This document shows positions 8,144 through 17,244 of a stretch of DNA of 64,000 nt, in pieces. The DNA is from RGIG3077 sp964490175 (GTDB lineage Bacteria; Bacillota; Clostridia; Oscillospirales; Ruminococcaceae): NCBI GenBank assembly GCA_964490175.1, contig CAZBAI010000003.1, positions 1 to 64,000 on the forward strand. Direction: 5' to 3'. The number at the start of each line of letters is the position of its first letter. Positions within the stretch are counted from its first letter, which is position 1. The notes beneath the pieces are model-generated. The model ran no database searches and was not told the origin of the DNA. It saw only the letters and a list, made by a program, of their open reading frames with translations. Both the position numbers and the translations under genes were made by a program.

Positions 8144-9259
8144 TTAAAAATCATCAGCATTGAAATAGCGGTAAAATTCTTCCTTATCATGACAACGTTC
8201 AAGAGCGTCAACCTCTTTGACAACGCCGGTTTTCGCAAGACGTGCAAGCTCTTGGTCAAGGCACATCATGCCGTGTGCCTTACCTGTTTGAATCGCCGAA
8301 TGAATAAGGTGAACCTTATCATCACGAACCATTGCCGAAACGGCGTCTGTACAGGTGAGAATTTCAAGTGCGGCGATACGTCCCGTTCCGTCAGCCTTAG
8401 GAAGCAGCGTTTGCGCAATAATACCGACAAGGGTATTCGCAAGCTGCGTTCTGATTTGGCGCTGCTGATGCTCGGGATAAACGTCGATGATACGGTTGAT
8501 GGTATCAGCCGCAGACGTTGTATGAAGCGTAGACATTACAAGGTGACCTGTTTCAGCCGCAGTTACGGCAGCCGTAATCGTTTCAAGGTCACGCATCTCA
8601 CCTACGAGGATAACGTCGGGGTCCTCACGGAGTGCGGCACGAAGCGCAAGGGCAAAGTCGCCGACGTCCTGACCGATTTCTCTCTGGTTTACCATACAGC
8701 GCTTGTGCTGGTGAACATATTCGATAGGGTCTTCAATCGTGATAATATGTGCGCTTTTGTTGACATTTACAAAGTCAATCATACCGGCAAGGGTTGTTGA
8801 TTTACCCGAACCGGTAGGGCCTGTGACAAGCACAAGTCCTCTCGGACGCATTGAAAATTCAGCCAAAATCGGCGGCAAAAACAAGTCTTCAAGGGTAGGA
8901 ATATCGTTTCGCAGCAAACGAATAGCTACCGCAGGGTGTGCGCTCTGGTGATAGATATTACATCTATGACGAAAGCCCTTTTTCGTGGTAAACGAAAAGT
9001 CGGTATCAATGATTTTTTTGAACTGCGCACGCTGATCTTCATTGGTGATTTGGTCGATTATATGCATGATCTCGCCGTCTGTCATTACGGGGTATTCACC
9101 CATTTGACGCAACTGACCGTGCAAACGGACAATAGGTCCTCTGCCGACTGTGAAATGCAAGTCGGAACAGCCGATTTTTCTTGCCTTATCAAGTATTTCG
9201 TTTATCTCGATAACGCCCTCGCTTTGAAGCGATTCATAAGGATTGTAACCGTAATCCAT
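8144..9259 (-). CDS. pilT: Type IV pilus retraction ATPase PilT
   Basis: A 371-residue hexameric secretion-type ATPase that powers pilus retraction and twitching. Seen: Walker A GPTGSGKST near residue 148, the Asp box/Walker B region DPDVILVGEMRDLET, the His box GHLVMSTLHT, and the AIRLL(R) segment of the PilT N-terminal domain. Length is typical of PilT and much shorter than PilB. It lies 33 bp downstream of pilB on the same strand. Its presence implies a dynamic pilus rather than a static secretion pseudopilus. Confidence 0.95.
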   Translation of the reverse strand: MDYGYNPYESLQSEGVIEINEILDKARKIGCSDLHFTVGRGPIVRLHGQLRQMGEYPVMTDGEIMHIIDQITNEDQRAQFKKIIDTDFSFTTKKGFRHRCNIYHQSAHPAVAIRLLRNDIPTLEDLFLPPILAEFSMRPRGLVLVTGPTGSGKSTTLAGMIDFVNVNKSAHIITIEDPIEYVHQHKRCMVNQREIGQDVGDFALALRAALREDPDVILVGEMRDLETITAAVTAAETGHLVMSTLHTTSAADTINRIIDVYPEHQQRQIRTQLANTLVGIIAQTLLPKADGTGRIAALEILTCTDAVSAMVRDDKVHLIHSAIQTGKAHGMMCLDQELARLAKTGVVKEVDALERCHDKEEFYRYFNADDF

Positions 9260-9292
9260 TGATTTTCCTCCGTATTTGAAATATTATTTTTA

Positions 9293-10975
9293 TTAAACCG
9301 AATATGTAACTCTTACAAGCTCATCGATTGTGGTTTCGCCTGCCATAACCTTTTCGGAAACGTTGTCACGCAAAAGCTTTGTGCCCTGCGATTTGGCAAG
9401 CTGTGAAATTTGCTCCATATTACCGTTGTCGGCAATAAGTGCGCTCATAGCGGGCGTGCAGTGAATGATCTCATGAATAGCGGTTCTTCCTCTGTATCCG
9501 GTATTGTTGCATTCGGGACAGCCGCAGGCTTCATATATTGCAACAGGCTCGCTTATGCTCATAAGCTTGTTTTCTTCCTCATCGGAAAATCTGGGCTTTC
9601 TGCACTTGGGGCAAAGCACCTTAACAAGTCGCTGAGCAACTACACCGATAAGCGATGTTGCAACCATATACGGCGGAATACCCATATCCACAAGACGGGT
9701 AATTGTCGAAGCCGCATCGTTTGTATGAAGTGTGGAGAAAACCAAGTGACCCGTGATAGCGGCACGAATACCGATTTCGGCGGTTTCGCTGTCACGCATC
9801 TCACCGATCATTACGATATCAGGGTCCTGACGGAGGATAGAACGAAGCGCTGCGGCAAACGTCATGCCTGCTTTTGCGTTGATTTGGCATTGGTTAATTC
9901 CGTCGATTCTCTTTTCGACAGGGTCCTCAACGGTAACAACGTTGACATAAGGTTTTGCAACCTCGCCGAGAGCCGCATAGAGCGTGGTTGTTTTACCGGA
10001 ACCGGTAGGGCCGGTAACAAGCACAACGCCGTTCGGACACTTAATCATTGCGGCAAATTTTTCATAATTATAATCGCTCATACCAAGCTCGGTAATCTTT
10101 CTCAAAGCGATGTTATCACCGGCAAGAATACGAATAACGATTTTTTCGCCGTGAACCATCGGAAGTGAAGAAACACGGACGTCAAGGGTTTTTCCGTCAA
10201 CGACCTGAGTAAAACGTCCGTCCTGAGGGACACGCTTTTCGGCGATGTTCATACCGCTGACGATTTTCAAACGTGTAACCAACGCACTGTGAACCTGTGA
10301 AGAAACGTTCATCAATTCGATAAGGTCGCCGTTTACTCTGATTCTGATTCTTGTATAAGAAGCAAACGGTTCGATATGAATATCCGTTGCGTCGGCTCTG
10401 TATGAGTTTTCGACGATAGTTGTCGCAAGTCGAACAATAGGTGCGGATTCAACACGCTCTGCCGAGCCGTCGTCATCGCTGTCGCTTGCCGCCGCCAAAG
10501 CGCTTACGTCATCGAGAACGCTTGATACGGTGTCCATCTGGTAGTTTTTACCGATTGCTTTATCAATTGCAGATCTTGTTGCAAGAACCGGGTTACAGTC
10601 ATATCCGGTCAAAACCTTTACATCTTCTAATTTTTCAAAGTCGATAGGGTCATCAGTCGCAACGGTGAGCCTTTTACCTTGGAGCTGAATTGCGATAACG
10701 GCATATTTTTTTGCAACGTGCTCGGGGATTTTTCTTACGGTTTCGGGATCAAATTCGTATGTTGCAAGGTCAACATACGGAACGTGAAGTTTTGCCGCCA
10801 AAGCCTTTGCAAAGTTAATTTCGCTTACAAAACCCTGTTCGACAACAATGTCGCCAAATTGCCTATCCTGACCGTTTTCACGGGCTTCTCGCTGAATTTG
10901 CAAAGCCTCTTCAAGCTGCTCGGGTTTGAGCAAGCCGTATTCTACAAGATAGTCGCCAATGCGTGCATTTTTCAT
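9293..10975 (-). CDS. pilB: Type IV pilus assembly ATPase PilB
   Basis: A 560-residue cytoplasmic motor that drives pilin polymerisation. The first ~150 residues form an MshEN-type N-terminal domain (in some homologues a c-di-GMP sensor; binding here is not tested). The ATPase core has Walker A GPTGSGKTTT near residue 322, DPDIVMIGEMRD and GHLVFSTLHTND. A tetracysteine zinc site (CPKC and CPEC around residues 455-490) is typical of PilB/GspE and absent from PilT. ATG follows AGGAGG. First gene of the pilB-pilT-peptide-lipoprotein unit, divergent from pilD. Confidence 0.95.
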   Translation of the reverse strand: MKNARIGDYLVEYGLLKPEQLEEALQIQREARENGQDRQFGDIVVEQGFVSEINFAKALAAKLHVPYVDLATYEFDPETVRKIPEHVAKKYAVIAIQLQGKRLTVATDDPIDFEKLEDVKVLTGYDCNPVLATRSAIDKAIGKNYQMDTVSSVLDDVSALAAASDSDDDGSAERVESAPIVRLATTIVENSYRADATDIHIEPFASYTRIRIRVNGDLIELMNVSSQVHSALVTRLKIVSGMNIAEKRVPQDGRFTQVVDGKTLDVRVSSLPMVHGEKIVIRILAGDNIALRKITELGMSDYNYEKFAAMIKCPNGVVLVTGPTGSGKTTTLYAALGEVAKPYVNVVTVEDPVEKRIDGINQCQINAKAGMTFAAALRSILRQDPDIVMIGEMRDSETAEIGIRAAITGHLVFSTLHTNDAASTITRLVDMGIPPYMVATSLIGVVAQRLVKVLCPKCRKPRFSDEEENKLMSISEPVAIYEACGCPECNNTGYRGRTAIHEIIHCTPAMSALIADNGNMEQISQLAKSQGTKLLRDNVSEKVMAGETTIDELVRVTYSV

Positions 10976-11003
10976 GGAATTTGCCTCCTGTTATAAAATT
11001 TTC

Positions 11004-11032
11004 TTGAAAATTGCAATATATTATGCTATGAT
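11004..11032 (+). promoter_or_regulatory. Promoter of pilD
   Basis: -35 TTGAAA (11004-11009), 17-bp spacer, -10 TATGAT (11027-11032), 31 bp before the pilD start and inside the pilB-pilD divergent gap. Confidence 0.65.
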
Positions 11033-11063
11033 AAGTAAAGAAACTTATTGGAGGTTAAAACAA

Positions 11064-11876
11064 ATGTCAACCCAAATGCTCGAACTCATCATGTGCATTA
11101 TTATTTATCTGATTGTATTTTGCTTCGGAATGATTATCGGCAGTTTTTTGAATGTTTGTATATTCAGGCTGCCGAAAGGCGAATCGCTGATAAAGCGCTC
11201 TTCACACTGCATGACCTGCGGCGAAAAAATCAGAGCGAGGGATCTCGTTCCGATTTTCAGCTGGCTTTTTCTCAAAGGAAAATGTCACAGTTGCGGAGAA
11301 AAGATTTCCGGCAGATATCCTTTAGTCGAAAGCCTGAACGCTTTGCTTTATGTTTGGGTTTTTCTGCAAGTCGATATTGCGAATTTGGTTTTTGACTATG
11401 CTGCCCTTGCAAATTGCATAATACTGTGCCTTTATATGTCCGTGCTGATAGTCATTGCCTTTATTGATTATGACACGCAGGAAATGCACCTTTCTGTGCT
11501 GATAGCGTCGCTGCTTCTCTCAATCCCGTCATTCTTCCTCACAGGCGAATACGGCGCTTCGCTTTCAAGCAGGCTTTTAGGGGCTGTAATCATCAGCGTG
11601 CCGTTTTTACTGCTTGCCCTTTTAACAGGCGGAATGGGCATGGGCGATGTCGTTTTAATGGCGTCGGGCGGATTGCTCCTCGGCGCAAAAGCAATTGTCG
11701 TTGCCGCTTTAATAGGCATTGTGCTTGCCGCAATAGTCGGTTTGATAATCAAAAAGAAAAGCGGCGAGTCAAAAATGGCATTCGGACCGTATCTTTGCAT
11801 TGGTTTGGCAATTGCCGCCACGCACGGCGCAAAAATCGCCGACTGGTACATAAACACATTTTTAACCTTTGAATAA
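11064..11876 (+). CDS. pilD: Prepilin peptidase (A24 family)
   Basis: A 270-residue polytopic membrane aspartic protease that removes the leader of prepilins after the RLKG glycine and usually methylates the new N-terminus. The N-terminal domain has two CxxC pairs (CMTCGEK, CHSCGEK) and the start motif GSFLNVCIFRLPKGES. The catalytic aspartates are the one in AFIDYDTQEM and the one in GMGMGD. The ATG at 11064 follows TTGGAGG; an upstream in-frame extension to 10959 overlaps pilB and has no SD, so it was rejected. Transcribed opposite to the rest of the pilus genes, but its substrates are encoded beside it. Confidence 0.93.
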   Translation: MSTQMLELIMCIIIYLIVFCFGMIIGSFLNVCIFRLPKGESLIKRSSHCMTCGEKIRARDLVPIFSWLFLKGKCHSCGEKISGRYPLVESLNALLYVWVFLQVDIANLVFDYAALANCIILCLYMSVLIVIAFIDYDTQEMHLSVLIASLLLSIPSFFLTGEYGASLSSRLLGAVIISVPFLLLALLTGGMGMGDVVLMASGGLLLGAKAIVVAALIGIVLAAIVGLIIKKKSGESKMAFGPYLCIGLAIAATHGAKIADWYINTFLTFE

Positions 11877-11893
11877 TGCCAAAATAGAATGAA

Positions 11894-11928
11894 TATATGC
11901 GGTATAAATTTATGCCGCATATTTTTTG
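11894..11928 (+). terminator. Terminator after pilD
   Basis: Inverted repeat ATATGCGG...CCGCATAT around ATAAATTTAT, followed by TTTTTT, 18 bp after the pilD stop. Confidence 0.75.
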
Positions 11929-11963
11929 ACCCTTTTCAAAGAATAAAAACCAAAAGCTCTCTT

Positions 11964-12003
11964 TAAGGAGAACCCGATAATGTCGGGCTCTCCTTAATTT
12001 TTT
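11964..12003 (+). terminator. Second terminator between pilD and the tip pilin gene
   Basis: Stem AAGGAGA-CCCGA / TCGGGC-TCTCCTT with a short loop and then ATTTTTTT. It lies between converging pilD and the pilC-to-tip-pilin operon. Confidence 0.7.
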
Positions 12004-12055
12004 GAGGTTTAGTCAACAGACTTGCACTTACTTAATACGTAAAGTAACAAAATTG

Positions 12056-14152
12056 TTATTCAATAGTATAATTCCAAGCATATGTTCCGGCTTGCAGCTC
12101 ATCATACATATTCTTCAATGCTGTTATATTCGGTCCGCCGGCGTCATCCCAATAAACTGTGATTGTTATTGGTATTGTAACGCTTTCGGAATTATCTTTT
12201 CCCACAATATTTATACTGTTCTTTGTATCGCTACTACAATCATAGTGCTCGCTCCACACTGAGGATGTGACAACTCCATTTACATCAGCGGATAACTCAG
12301 GTACAGTCATCTTTAACGTCCAGCCATTTTGTTTGGAAGGATTATTGATAACGCAATTTACAGTTATAGTACCGCTACTATCTCCTATATTACCGTTTGT
12401 AAGGGAGAACATCGCATCAAGCGCATTTGATTTTACTTCAATCGGAATCGAAGTTGTGCAATCGCTTCCGCCAACCGTGCAGCTCACATTGATGTAATCG
12501 GTACCCTCGACAAGCGGTGCGGTTGTATATGTAAATACAGCCTTGCTTGTTACAACTGTCGGCGTCGGTGTTATCTCAACTCCGCCAACGTTCATCGGAA
12601 GATATTCTGCGGTAACAACAATATCCGACATATCGGCATCGGTCAAGGTATAACCGACAGAATATACCGTTTTGGTCTTGCCGGCGGTAATGCCGCTGAC
12701 CTGCGGAACAAGAATATAGGCATTGCACGTTATGTCATCGGATATAGCGCCATCGCCTTTATACTTAACAGTCACCGCATAAACTCCGCCTGCCGCAGGA
12801 GTGAGAGTATCCAAAGCACTGCCATCCGCAAGAGTTACATCATATGATGACGAGCTGATCGCTTCGGTCTTGCCGCCTCTTACAACGGTAACGTTAAACA
12901 TACCCTTAGAAACGCTGTCACCGGGTGAAACAATAAGGTTTTGCGCAGAAATTGCGGTAACCATCGGTTGCTGCTCAAAAGTTATGTTCACCGTGGTCAT
13001 TTCCGACTCGAAATATACAAAATAGCTGTATGTTCCGGCTGTCTTTTTATCGGTGTCAAAACTTGCTCGGTTTTGCACATACCAGCCGTCGGTTCCGTCA
13101 TTAAGCAAGCCCTTTGAAATTTCAACCAAAACATTGCTGTTTGTGTATTTTGCCGATACCTTAAAGCCTGCGCCCTCCAAAATTTCATCAAGAGTTTTTG
13201 TTGTATAGCAGGCAGCGGTTATCGTTTTAGGGGCACAATCAATATATTCAAGCTGATTTTGCGCCGCACTCTTGTAATATTCCTGGTCGGGAAGAGTGAA
13301 AATAATGTGATAATTATTGCTCTGCGGTGTAGCGTCGGTAATGCTTGCGGAATTGGGGTTTGAGTAGAATGCCGAAACCTTTGACGTAGTTCCGTCTGCC
13401 TTATAAACTATCACATAATTCGGAATACCCGTCGGAGAATTGAGGTCAACATCATAATAGCAAATGTTAAGCATATTTGAAGATTTAACAACCTCAACGC
13501 CGTTCGATTCATAACGGTTTCTTCCGTTTGAATCAACAAGCGCTAAAACACCGTTTTGCGACTGCACTCCGCTCGGAGTGACGGTCTTGCTCTTTTTATA
13601 AACATTTACCGTTGTTGTAAGCGTTCTCGGAAGAGCGTTTTGAACATCGATTTGAAAACCGTAATCTTCATAAATACCGTTGCTGATTGCAAGGTATTTC
13701 GGCGTGGTATCGTCAATTGTATTCTTACCCGTGCCGATTTCACGCATATACACACGTCCGTAGCCCTCTTCGATAATGTTGCCGCTTGCATCGACAACAG
13801 GGTCGTTGACCACGTCCATTATGTATATCGTTTGGTGACCGCTTTGACCGTCAAAATAAGTGTTGATGAATTTGTTGAGTTCATCCTGCTCATTATATAC
13901 GCTGCTGTCGGCGCATTTATCCTCATATATCCACATTCTGTCGGCGTAATTGAGAACGCCCTCAAGATAAGTGGACACAATATCGCTTGTTGCCCGAGAT
14001 GTTTCATACTCCACATTCTGTTTATAGAGAAGTGAAACGGGCCTTAATACCGACAACGCACCGATAAGTATCATCGAAAACAGAGCACACACTATGATAA
14101 GCTCCAACAGTGTAAAGCCTTTCAGCCTACATGACGTTTTTGCTTTTTCCAT
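12056..14152 (-). CDS. Large pilin-like tip protein (PilW-like) with Ig-like and CBM2-like C-terminal regions
   Basis: A 698-residue prepilin-type protein. The leader ends RLKG, followed by FTLLELIIVCALF with the Glu at position +5, so PilD should process it. The N-terminal ~300 residues look like a PilW-type minor pilin. Around residues 480-580 is a stretch resembling bacterial Ig-like domains (TVYSVGYTLTDADMSDIVVTAEY region). The last ~110 residues, with NGWTLKMTVPELSADV and a later NSINIVG segment, resemble the pattern of CBM2-type carbohydrate-binding modules; this is by eye only. A pilin this large can only sit at the pilus tip. Last gene of the pilC operon, 27 bp after the small pilin gene. 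R. albus is known to use Pil-type proteins in cellulose adhesion, which makes a similar role plausible. Confidence 0.8.
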   Translation of the reverse strand: MEKAKTSCRLKGFTLLELIIVCALFSMILIGALSVLRPVSLLYKQNVEYETSRATSDIVSTYLEGVLNYADRMWIYEDKCADSSVYNEQDELNKFINTYFDGQSGHQTIYIMDVVNDPVVDASGNIIEEGYGRVYMREIGTGKNTIDDTTPKYLAISNGIYEDYGFQIDVQNALPRTLTTTVNVYKKSKTVTPSGVQSQNGVLALVDSNGRNRYESNGVEVVKSSNMLNICYYDVDLNSPTGIPNYVIVYKADGTTSKVSAFYSNPNSASITDATPQSNNYHIIFTLPDQEYYKSAAQNQLEYIDCAPKTITAACYTTKTLDEILEGAGFKVSAKYTNSNVLVEISKGLLNDGTDGWYVQNRASFDTDKKTAGTYSYFVYFESEMTTVNITFEQQPMVTAISAQNLIVSPGDSVSKGMFNVTVVRGGKTEAISSSSYDVTLADGSALDTLTPAAGGVYAVTVKYKGDGAISDDITCNAYILVPQVSGITAGKTKTVYSVGYTLTDADMSDIVVTAEYLPMNVGGVEITPTPTVVTSKAVFTYTTAPLVEGTDYINVSCTVGGSDCTTSIPIEVKSNALDAMFSLTNGNIGDSSGTITVNCVINNPSKQNGWTLKMTVPELSADVNGVVTSSVWSEHYDCSSDTKNSINIVGKDNSESVTIPITITVYWDDAGGPNITALKNMYDELQAGTYAWNYTIE

Positions 14153-14179
14153 ATAAAGACCTCCCTTTCAATGATATTC

Positions 14180-14521
14180 TCAGCTTCTCGGCTTGAGATA
14201 TTTAAAATTCAAGCCATTGTTGCAGTAGTTTTCTTCAGCGGTATTCTTAGCCGTATTCAGCGAATATGAGGTGCTGCCTAATGTGATTTGCATATTCACA
14301 TCGGTGATATTTGTATCGCCGACATCCTGCATATTGTCAACAACAACTCGCTGTTCATTCATTTTTTTGTTGAAGTATATGTTTTCCGTGACGATTTTGC
14401 TCACCGAGCCTGCGCACAGTGCCATTGCAGAGGTCATAATCGTGAATACGCCCAATGCAACTATTACTTCAACAAGGGTCATGCCCTTTAAACGAAGTTT
14501 TCGGAAGATTTTCTTAATCAT
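14180..14521 (-). CDS. Small prepilin-like protein (minor pilin, PilV/GspI-like)
   Basis: A 113-residue pilin. Leader ending RLKG, cleavage before MTLVEVIVALGVFTIMTSAMAL with the conserved Glu5, then a short globular domain with no disulfide pair. The MTLVEVIVAL opening is typical of PilV/GspI-type minor pilins rather than the FTLIEL of major pilins, but it is the only pilin of normal size in the locus and could be the main subunit. It lies between the PilX-like and tip pilin genes, with 20- and 27-bp gaps. Confidence 0.8.
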   Translation of the reverse strand: MIKKIFRKLRLKGMTLVEVIVALGVFTIMTSAMALCAGSVSKIVTENIYFNKKMNEQRVVVDNMQDVGDTNITDVNMQITLGSTSYSLNTAKNTAEENYCNNGLNFKYLKPRS

Positions 14522-14541
14522 ATTTTAAAACCTCCCCTAAA

Positions 14542-17181
14542 TCAGTTTGAATCGTAGTACAACGGCTGCCATGTATAAACTTCTTTGCCGTTGTCGTCGG
14601 CATCGCTGTCATCTCTGCCCTCATCGCTGATGTAAATATACGATACGGTTGAGTTTTTCATTGAAGCGCTTCCGAATACGAAAGAACCTAAAAGCGCTAT
14701 CGATTTATTTACCTGCTGTGAGTATGCGTCAGCCTTAGGCGGATTGGATATTGTATCGGTAAATTTGCCTGTTGTGTAATACATTGAACCCGAGCCGCTC
14801 TTGCCGTTATCTATTGAAAGTGATGAACGGGGCGCTGTAATATAAGCCGTAATAGAGTTTTGATTCTGTCCGGCGTTTATATTGGTATAGGGCTGTACAT
14901 ACATATAGATATTAGGCATTTGACGATAGTTTTCTTCACTCGGATACTGTTCGAGATAAATGTTATTACCCTTTTTAATGTAATCATAATAATATTCCGA
15001 AACAATACCGCCGTTACTCAAAGTAATACAGTTGTTTTCATAAACCTTATCACCGTTGAGGTTTTGCGTAACGGTTTTTGCGGTTGAAGCATACATATAG
15101 CAAACATATTGATCCGAAATAATCTCGCTGCCGTCTATGCTGGATTTGAGTTTTTCATCTTTAACAACAATGAAATCATCGCTGTTGAGCGAAAAATCTT
15201 CAAATCGGATATAAATATCCTGCTTGGCGGTTTGCGGGTCAATATAATAAGCCTTGCCGTTTGCCTGAGAATTGCCTCTGAATATTGCGTTTGTATAGAA
15301 TGTATAAACGCCGTTATCAACGCTGTAATACTTAGATGTATCATCTATTGTATCGGTAATATCCTTGCCGGTAAAATCAAGAATCCTAACTGTACAATTC
15401 TGATTGTCAAACCTTACATCAAGATAGTTGCCCGAACCTTTGAGCACTTTGTCAAATTCTTCGGCGCTGGAATAAGTTTCGCACTCATAAATCTCGGTGG
15501 TGACATTTCCGTCTGCATCTGTAACGGACTTGACATCGTCAACGGGGAATTGCTCCTTAACGCTGGCAACCGTATTGATAAACCCGCTTTCCGGCTTTTG
15601 ATATTCATAATTTGCAGGTTCTGTTCCCGTTTTTACATCATCATGATAAATCACGCTGTCATCAACGTTACCCGAAATATCAAGCGCATAATAATATCCG
15701 CAAAGCATATTTCGCAATTCGTAATCGGACTTGAAGAATGTAAATTCATCAAGCACATCTTGATACGACAACTGCGCACCGCCGAAATTTCCCACAGTTG
15801 CAGGGTTTGCTATTAGCTTGTTGCGCATAGCGTCAAAATCGGAAACATTCAAAACGCCGTAATAATCGTTAAGCGTTTCTGCATCGTCAACGCTTGTGAC
15901 ATAGGGAGTTATCGGATTGTTATTAAGGTCAAAAAACTGCACTTGAGATTGAGCGTTGAGCTTGCCGACCTTAAAATCGCCGCCGATGTATATTTTAGCG
16001 TCGTTTCTTTGAACAGTAAGCGTTCCGTCAACGCACAAATCACCCTCAAATCTATATGTTGCGCAATTGTTTGAGCCGAGGTTCAAATCACCCTTTGTGT
16101 AGAAATTGCCTTTTTGAACAACGCTTTGTGAGGTTGCGCCGTTTTGCGTAAGGCTTTCAATCCAACCGTAAAGAGAAAAACTGCTGTTGACATTTGTAGT
16201 GCTTGTCTGCGACGCATCATAACAATATACGCTACCGTTTATTTGACCGCCGAAATTCTGACCGATATCTGCATAACCGCAATAAATATTGACAGGGCAA
16301 TATGCGTTGCTGTCTTTCAGCCCGAGAGCGGAACCGCTGTTATAGAGAAATGCAAATTTTCCCGTGCAGAAAATGTAAGGGATATCACTTACTTTAATAT
16401 CTTCGCCGACACTAACAACCTCAAGCGGATAACCTTGACAGGTGGTTGCGCCATTTTCGACAGTGTTAAAAACCGAAAAAGCCTTTGCATTGTTTGTACT
16501 GCTAAGGTCGCCGAAAACCGACATACCTTGACCACGCTCAAAGATTATATCGGTCTGAGCGGTAAAAGCATAACTGCCGTTTACAATCAAATCACCCACA
16601 ATACCGCTATTATTTTGGTTTGTAAGGCTCTCTCCCGAAGGGCAGGTTTTGGCATAAACATTTATCGCACTGCCGCCTATCATCGAAAGGTTGTTTGCGT
16701 TTGCACTGCCGAACGTGGTGATTGCGCTTGAACTTGATTTGCCGCTTGAAGGCTCAATCTTCGTGCCCTCGTAAACATACACCGCCACAGTCGATTCATC
16801 ATCGAGAACACGTGCGGTCGCACAAATCTTGTACATCTCGTCGGTGATTTTATCAACATAGCAAGACGTAATCTGACCCATATCGTTCGATGCGTTCATG
16901 TTGATTTTGAGATCCGTCCTGCCGCTGATGTTTTTAAACGTCAGCGCCAGGTCATCACTCTCATTAAGTGCCGTAATAACACTGTTTACAGCAGAGCGTG
17001 CCGTATAATAAGACTGGCTTTTCGCATAGTCCGAATATGTACGCTTTTGTACAGTTGCAACGACAGTTAATGTCGCCATAACAAAGATTATTATAACGGC
17101 ACACACCGATACGACAGTGAACAGAACAGCACCCTTTAGCCTACGGCTTCGGATTCTGTCTATAAATTTCATAAATAACAT
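14542..17181 (-). CDS. Giant PilX/GspK-like pilus protein with beta-helix-like repeats
   Basis: An 879-residue protein. Near the N-terminus RRLKG is followed by AVLFTVVSVCAVIIIFVMAT, a pilin-type helix lacking the Glu at +5, as GspK/PilX-type proteins do. A coiled segment follows (YSDYAKSQSYYTARSAVN), typical of PilX. The long mid-region alternates short strands such as GDLIVNGSY, GDLNLGS and GDLCVDGTLTV, resembling a right-handed beta-helix or bactofilin-like ladder. An in-frame second ATG at 17172 is an alternative start; the SD AAAGGCGG fits either poorly. It is probably a tip-complex component together with the 698-residue pilin. No enzymatic motif was seen. Confidence 0.75.
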   Translation of the reverse strand: MLFMKFIDRIRSRRLKGAVLFTVVSVCAVIIIFVMATLTVVATVQKRTYSDYAKSQSYYTARSAVNSVITALNESDDLALTFKNISGRTDLKINMNASNDMGQITSCYVDKITDEMYKICATARVLDDESTVAVYVYEGTKIEPSSGKSSSSAITTFGSANANNLSMIGGSAINVYAKTCPSGESLTNQNNSGIVGDLIVNGSYAFTAQTDIIFERGQGMSVFGDLSSTNNAKAFSVFNTVENGATTCQGYPLEVVSVGEDIKVSDIPYIFCTGKFAFLYNSGSALGLKDSNAYCPVNIYCGYADIGQNFGGQINGSVYCYDASQTSTTNVNSSFSLYGWIESLTQNGATSQSVVQKGNFYTKGDLNLGSNNCATYRFEGDLCVDGTLTVQRNDAKIYIGGDFKVGKLNAQSQVQFFDLNNNPITPYVTSVDDAETLNDYYGVLNVSDFDAMRNKLIANPATVGNFGGAQLSYQDVLDEFTFFKSDYELRNMLCGYYYALDISGNVDDSVIYHDDVKTGTEPANYEYQKPESGFINTVASVKEQFPVDDVKSVTDADGNVTTEIYECETYSSAEEFDKVLKGSGNYLDVRFDNQNCTVRILDFTGKDITDTIDDTSKYYSVDNGVYTFYTNAIFRGNSQANGKAYYIDPQTAKQDIYIRFEDFSLNSDDFIVVKDEKLKSSIDGSEIISDQYVCYMYASTAKTVTQNLNGDKVYENNCITLSNGGIVSEYYYDYIKKGNNIYLEQYPSEENYRQMPNIYMYVQPYTNINAGQNQNSITAYITAPRSSLSIDNGKSGSGSMYYTTGKFTDTISNPPKADAYSQQVNKSIALLGSFVFGSASMKNSTVSYIYISDEGRDDSDADDNGKEVYTWQPLYYDSN

Positions 17182-17244
17182 TACCGCCTTTCTCTAATGC
17201 GTTTGTAGTTGGTTGCGGATGTTCGTAAAATCTGTCATATTTGC

